Positions 23,599 to 26,618 of a stretch of DNA of 26,618 bases are shown here, one piece after another. Under the pieces are notes generated by a model that was not told where the DNA came from, did not search any database, and worked only from the letters and a program-made list of their open reading frames with translations. How positions within the stretch are numbered: position 1 is the first letter of the stretch; each line of letters opens with the position of its first letter. The position numbers were made by a program, and so were the translations under genes. This DNA comes from an uncultured Oscillibacter sp. (GTDB lineage: Bacteria > Bacillota > Clostridia > Oscillospirales > Oscillospiraceae). The DNA lies in contig CAMNAE010000001.1 of assembly GCA_946530565.1 (NCBI GenBank), positions 1 to 26,618 on the forward strand. The letters are read 5' to 3'.

Positions 23599-24357
23599 AT
23601 GGCAAGGATCATCGCAGTGATGAATCAAAAAGGCGGTGTCGGAAAGAGCACCACCTGCGTCAACCTGACCGCCGCACTGACGGAAAAAGGTGCGCGTGCG
23701 CTGCTCTGTGACTTTGATCCGCAGGCCAACGCGACCAGCGGCATGGGGCTTGAAAAGCCTGAGGACGGCGGCGTCTACGGCGCGCTGATCGGCGAGATCC
23801 CTGCATGCGAGGCGATCGCGAAAACCGAGTTTGGGGACGTTCTCCCCTCCTGCAAGGCGCTGGCAGGTGCCGGGATCGAGCTCGTCTCCCTCCCCCGCCG
23901 CGAGCTGCTTTTAAAAGACGCGCTCGACTCCCTGCGCGAGAGTTACGATTTTATCTTCATCGACTGCCCGCCCTCGCTTGAACTCCTGACGCTCAACGCA
24001 CTCTGTGCGGCCGATGGGATATTGGTGCCTGTGCAGTGCGAGTACTACGCGCTCGAGGGCTTAAGCGACCTTATGAACATCGTGCGCATGGTGCGCCGTT
24101 CGCTCAATCCGCGCCTGACGCTCGAAGGCGTGCTGCTCACGATGTATGATTCCCGCACGAACCTCGCCCAGCAGGTCGCCGAAGAGGTCAAGCACTACTT
24201 TCCCGGGCAGGTCTTCACTTCGGTGATCCCCCGCAACGTCCGTTTGAGCGAGGCGCCGAGCCACGGTCTGCCGATCACGGCATATGACCGCAGCTGCAAG
24301 GGCTCCGAAGCCTATTTGAAGCTGGCTGACGAGCTCATGCGCCGCGCCAGACGCTGA
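23599..24357 (+). CDS. parA: ParA/Soj, chromosome-partition ATPase
   Basis: ParA cycles between ATP-bound DNA-associated dimers and free monomers, driven by ParB. The 252 residues start MARIIAVMNQKGGVGKSTT with the deviant Walker A (KGGVGKST, signature Lys11 and Lys16), then CDFDPQANAT (Walker A'), FIFIDCPPSLELLTLNAL (Walker B) and VIPRNVRLSEAPSHGLPI, all typical of Soj. An ATG one codon earlier (23596) is only 4 nt from AAGGAGG; the chosen one is at 7 nt and gives the usual N-terminus. parB follows after 16 nt. Confidence 0.95.
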   Translation: MARIIAVMNQKGGVGKSTTCVNLTAALTEKGARALLCDFDPQANATSGMGLEKPEDGGVYGALIGEIPACEAIAKTEFGDVLPSCKALAGAGIELVSLPRRELLLKDALDSLRESYDFIFIDCPPSLELLTLNALCAADGILVPVQCEYYALEGLSDLMNIVRMVRRSLNPRLTLEGVLLTMYDSRTNLAQQVAEEVKHYFPGQVFTSVIPRNVRLSEAPSHGLPITAYDRSCKGSEAYLKLADELMRRARR

Positions 24358-24373
24358 GGAAAGGAGCATCACG

Positions 24374-25264
24374 ATGGCAGCAAAACGCAGCACCGGCCTC
24401 GGCCGCGGTCTGGATGCGCTCCTCGGAGAGGCATCCTTGAAGCCCGCCGACAGCGAGCAGCCCCCGCTCACGCTCCCGATCGAGCGGGTCGAGGTCTGCT
24501 CGACCCAGCCGAGAAAAAATTTCGACGAGGAAGCTCTCGAGACTCTTGCCGATTCGATCCGACGCTACGGCATCCTTCAGCCGCTGACGGTCCGGGCGAT
24601 CGAGTCGGGCTACTATCAGATCATCGCCGGAGAACGGCGCTGGCGGGCCGCCCGGCTCGCAGGTCTGCGCGAGGTCCCGGTCCATATCATCGAGGCGGAC
24701 GATCAGAAAGCCGCCGAGCTCATGCTCGTTGAGAATCTCCAGCGTGAGGATCTCGACCCGATCGAAGAGGCGACCGGCTTCCAGACGCTGATCGAGCAGT
24801 TCGGTCTCACGCAGGAGGAGGCTTCCGAGCGCGTTGGGAGATCCCGAAGCGCCGTCGCAAACAGCCTGCGTCTTCTTGGGCTTACGCCGGAGGTGCGCGA
24901 GATGCTGGTCCAGAAGCGTCTCTCCGCCGGCCACGCCCGCGCGATCCTGCCGCTCAAAGGCGCTCTTCAGCTCAAGGCCGCTCAGACCATCGAACAGCAG
25001 GAGCTCTCCGTCCGTCAGGCAGAGGCGCTTGCAAAACGCCTGCTGTCGGATATCAAGCCAAAGGATCCGAAGCCCGCAGACGGCGTCGACTATGCCGCAG
25101 AAGCTGCCAAGGCGCTCTCGAACGCGATGGGTCGCGGCGTGAAGATCGTGACCGGGCGCAAAAAAGGGCGCATTGAGCTTGAATACTACGACACCGAAGA
25201 TCTCAATCAACTTATTGACGCGCTTGCCGAGATCAAGGCAGGCGGAAAGGGCAACCATTCATGA
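24374..25264 (+). CDS. parB: ParB/Spo0J, parS-binding CTPase
   Basis: The 296 residues begin KRSTGLGRGLDALLG, the ParA-stimulating N-terminus. The CTP-binding domain follows with STQPRKNFDEEALETLADSI, GILQPLTVR and the arginine box GERRWRAARLAG (about 86-97). The helix-turn-helix region runs ENLQREDLDPIEEATGF, then LTQEEASERVGRSRSAVANSLRLLGL (about 146-165), and a C-terminal dimerisation region closes. All functional motifs are present. GGAG lies 7-10 nt before the ATG. The stop overlaps the next gene as ATGA. Three parS sites flank the pair within 2.5 kb. Confidence 0.95.
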   Translation: MAAKRSTGLGRGLDALLGEASLKPADSEQPPLTLPIERVEVCSTQPRKNFDEEALETLADSIRRYGILQPLTVRAIESGYYQIIAGERRWRAARLAGLREVPVHIIEADDQKAAELMLVENLQREDLDPIEEATGFQTLIEQFGLTQEEASERVGRSRSAVANSLRLLGLTPEVREMLVQKRLSAGHARAILPLKGALQLKAAQTIEQQELSVRQAEALAKRLLSDIKPKDPKPADGVDYAAEAAKALSNAMGRGVKIVTGRKKGRIELEYYDTEDLNQLIDALAEIKAGGKGNHS

Positions 25265-25875
25265 ACATTCACCGCAGAGCCGACGACACGCCGCTGCCCG
25301 AGGCAGAGCTCGAGCAGGCCAACGAGGCCGCTGAGGAGTCCCCGCGCAGCAGCAAGCCAGTACTGGTCTACATCCTGATCCTGTTTGTTGTCGCGTTCCT
25401 GCTGATCGCCTATTCTGCGCTCGTGCAGCAGCACAGCCAGATCACCGCGCTCGACAAGCTCTCTGACAACCTGACCGCCGCGCAGGAGGTTCAGAATCTC
25501 CAGGAGCGGATCATCGAGCTGCAGGGACAGCTGGAGGCTGAGGAAAAGCAAAACCGTGACCTCAGCGATCAATTAGAGGACCTGCAGCAGGAATACGAGT
25601 ATTCCGCAACGGCCGCGCTCGACGCGCAGGAGGCCCAAAACGCGCTCTATGCACTTTATACGCTGCAGCAGCAGTATCTGACACGGGATTTTGACGGCTG
25701 CCGTGCAACGCTTGCCGAGATGGAGGCATCGTCTCTCTACGACGCGCTCCCGACCGAGGCGCGCGACGGGAAAGCCACCTCCCCTGCGATGCGCTACCGC
25801 CAGCTGCGCGAGGCGATCAACAAGCTGCCGACCGAGCCGCCGGCAGCCGCCGCAGAACCCACTGACAACGGCTGA
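25261..25875 (+). CDS. Single-pass membrane protein with cytosolic acidic head and external coiled coil, unknown function
   Basis: I do not recognise the family. The 204 residues have a charged N-terminus (1-33), one membrane helix (about 34-56, VLVYILILFVVAFLLIAY), a long coiled coil (about 62-115, including LQERIIELQGQLEAEEKQ), then a helical part with LYALYTLQQQYLTRDFDGCRATLAEME that resembles a helical-repeat pair, and a Pro/Ala-rich tail. By positive-inside logic (RSSK before the helix) the N-terminus is inside and the coiled coil outside. It is translationally coupled to parB (ATGA). A parS site straddles its stop codon. A link to segregation or division is inferred only from position. 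Confidence 0.8.
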   Translation: MNIHRRADDTPLPEAELEQANEAAEESPRSSKPVLVYILILFVVAFLLIAYSALVQQHSQITALDKLSDNLTAAQEVQNLQERIIELQGQLEAEEKQNRDLSDQLEDLQQEYEYSATAALDAQEAQNALYALYTLQQQYLTRDFDGCRATLAEMEASSLYDALPTEARDGKATSPAMRYRQLREAINKLPTEPPAAAAEPTDNG

Positions 25876-25897
25876 ATGTTTCACGTGAAACATTCAG
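25872..25897. other. parS site 3, inside a 26-bp perfect palindrome at a gene end
   Basis: An exact parS (25877-25892) is extended by CTGAA/TTCAG. The palindrome contains the TGA stop (25873-25875) of the coiled-coil protein gene. No T-run follows, so it is not an evident terminator. Confidence 0.95.
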
Positions 25898-25949
25898 GGC
25901 ACGCTCATCATAAGAAATAAGAAACCAAACCACACAAGGAGTCCTCAAC

Positions 25950-26618
25950 ATGCTTGACATTCGCTTTATCCGCGAACATCCCGACGAAGTCCGCGAAAAC
26001 ATCCGCAAAAAATTCCAGGAGCAGAAGCTGCCTCTGGTCGACGAGGTCCTCGACCTCGATACGAAGCGCCGCGCCGCGATCTCCGAGGCAGACGCCCTGC
26101 GCTCCGAGAGAAACGCTCTTTCCAAGCAGGTCGGCAAGCTCATGGGTATGGCCAAAAAAGACCCGAGCAAGCTTGAGGAGGCCGAGGCCGTCAAGCAGAA
26201 GGTCAAGGAGCAGGCCGACCGTCTGGCAGAGCTCGAGGAGCAGGAGCGTACCTACGAGGAAGAGCTCCGCAAGCGCATGTATCTGATCCCCCAGATGATC
26301 GACCCGAGCGTGCCGATCGGCCCGGACGACAGCGCGAACGTCGAGATCGAGCGCTTCGGAGACCCGCTCGTGCCAGACTTCCCGATCCCCTATCACACCG
26401 AGATCATGGAGTCCTTCAATGGCATCGACCTCGACGCAGCCGGCCGCGTCTCGGGCAACGGCTTCTACTATCTGCTCGGCGACATTGCGCGCCTGCACGA
26501 GGCGGTGCTCGCTTACGGCCGCGATTTCATGATCGACAAGGGCTTTACCTACTGCATTCCCCCATTCATGATCCACGGCAACGTCGTCGAGGGCGTCATG
26601 AGCCAGACCGACATGGAC
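25950..26618 (+). CDS. serS: Seryl-tRNA synthetase (partial, C-terminus off the right edge)
   Basis: The enzyme charges tRNA-Ser. The 223 visible residues start MLDIRFIREHPDEVREN and include the long antiparallel coiled-coil tRNA-binding arm (about 27-110). The start of the class II core follows with LIPQMIDPSVPIGPDDSANVE, SGNGFYYLLGDIARLHEAV and the motif at FMIDKGFTYCIPPFMI. AAGGAG precedes the ATG at 25950. There are only 52 nt between parS 3 and the start, so no T-box leader fits. It is probably transcribed together with parAB or from a promoter I cannot place. Confidence 0.95.
   Translation, partial: MLDIRFIREHPDEVRENIRKKFQEQKLPLVDEVLDLDTKRRAAISEADALRSERNALSKQVGKLMGMAKKDPSKLEEAEAVKQKVKEQADRLAELEEQERTYEEELRKRMYLIPQMIDPSVPIGPDDSANVEIERFGDPLVPDFPIPYHTEIMESFNGIDLDAAGRVSGNGFYYLLGDIARLHEAVLAYGRDFMIDKGFTYCIPPFMIHGNVVEGVMSQTDMD

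Noticed and set aside
25898..25949. T-box leader upstream of serS
   Set aside because: Only 52 nt separate parS 3 from the start codon, and no specifier hairpin or T-box sequence is visible.

Overview
The window reads as chromosomal DNA from a GC-rich, low-branching Gram-positive bacterium, most likely a gut-type Clostridia (Oscillospirales/Ruminococcaceae-like). The case rests on gene order (SpoU methylase-dprA-topA-trmFO; zapA-U32-dut-maf; mreC-mreD-PBP2; parA-parB-serS), strong AGGAGG-type ribosome sites, SigA-type promoters with 17-bp spacers, and canonical Firmicutes parS sites. The taxon is an inference. The protein families are much surer.

Layout. (1) 1-5104, minus strand: an operon-like run of a SpoU/TrmH RNA methyltransferase, dprA, topA and trmFO (cut by the left edge). 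A good promoter lies at 5186-5214. (2) 5316-6960, plus strand: a single NCS2 nucleobase permease with its own promoter and terminator. (3) 6911-8675: an accessory insert carrying one archaeal-type AAA ATPase with a DUF234 nuclease-fold tail (minus strand). It is visibly less GC-rich than its neighbours. A near-perfect 16-17 bp direct repeat flanks it, and its start region holds three copies of a 15-bp repeat. (4) 8688-12392, plus strand: a heterodimeric ABC exporter with one degenerate and one canonical ATP site, ending at a bidirectional terminator. (5) 12373-15865, minus strand: DUF4340 envelope protein, OmpR-type regulator and sensor kinase. Between regulator and kinase sits a 402-bp cassette made of a four-helix-bundle (S23-type) gene flanked by 18-bp inverted repeats. 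(6) 16020-19545, plus strand: zapA, a U32/RlhA-type RNA hydroxylase, dUTPase and Maf. (7) 19624-23361: an array of five dyad elements, then mreC, mreD and a class B PBP (elongasome) with no mreB or radC beside them. (8) 23384-26618: the chromosome-segregation locus parA-parB with three parS sites, a single-pass coiled-coil membrane protein of unknown function, and serS (cut by the right edge).

Most genes are housekeeping: RNA modification, cell division and elongation, nucleotide sanitation, chromosome partition. The unusual parts are the inverted-repeat S23 cassette that splits a two-component operon, the parS sites embedded in much longer perfect palindromes (52, 26 and 26 bp), the hairpin array upstream of mreC, and the ATPase insert with its flanking and operator-like repeats. 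I found no rRNA, tRNA, CRISPR array, transposase or integrase.
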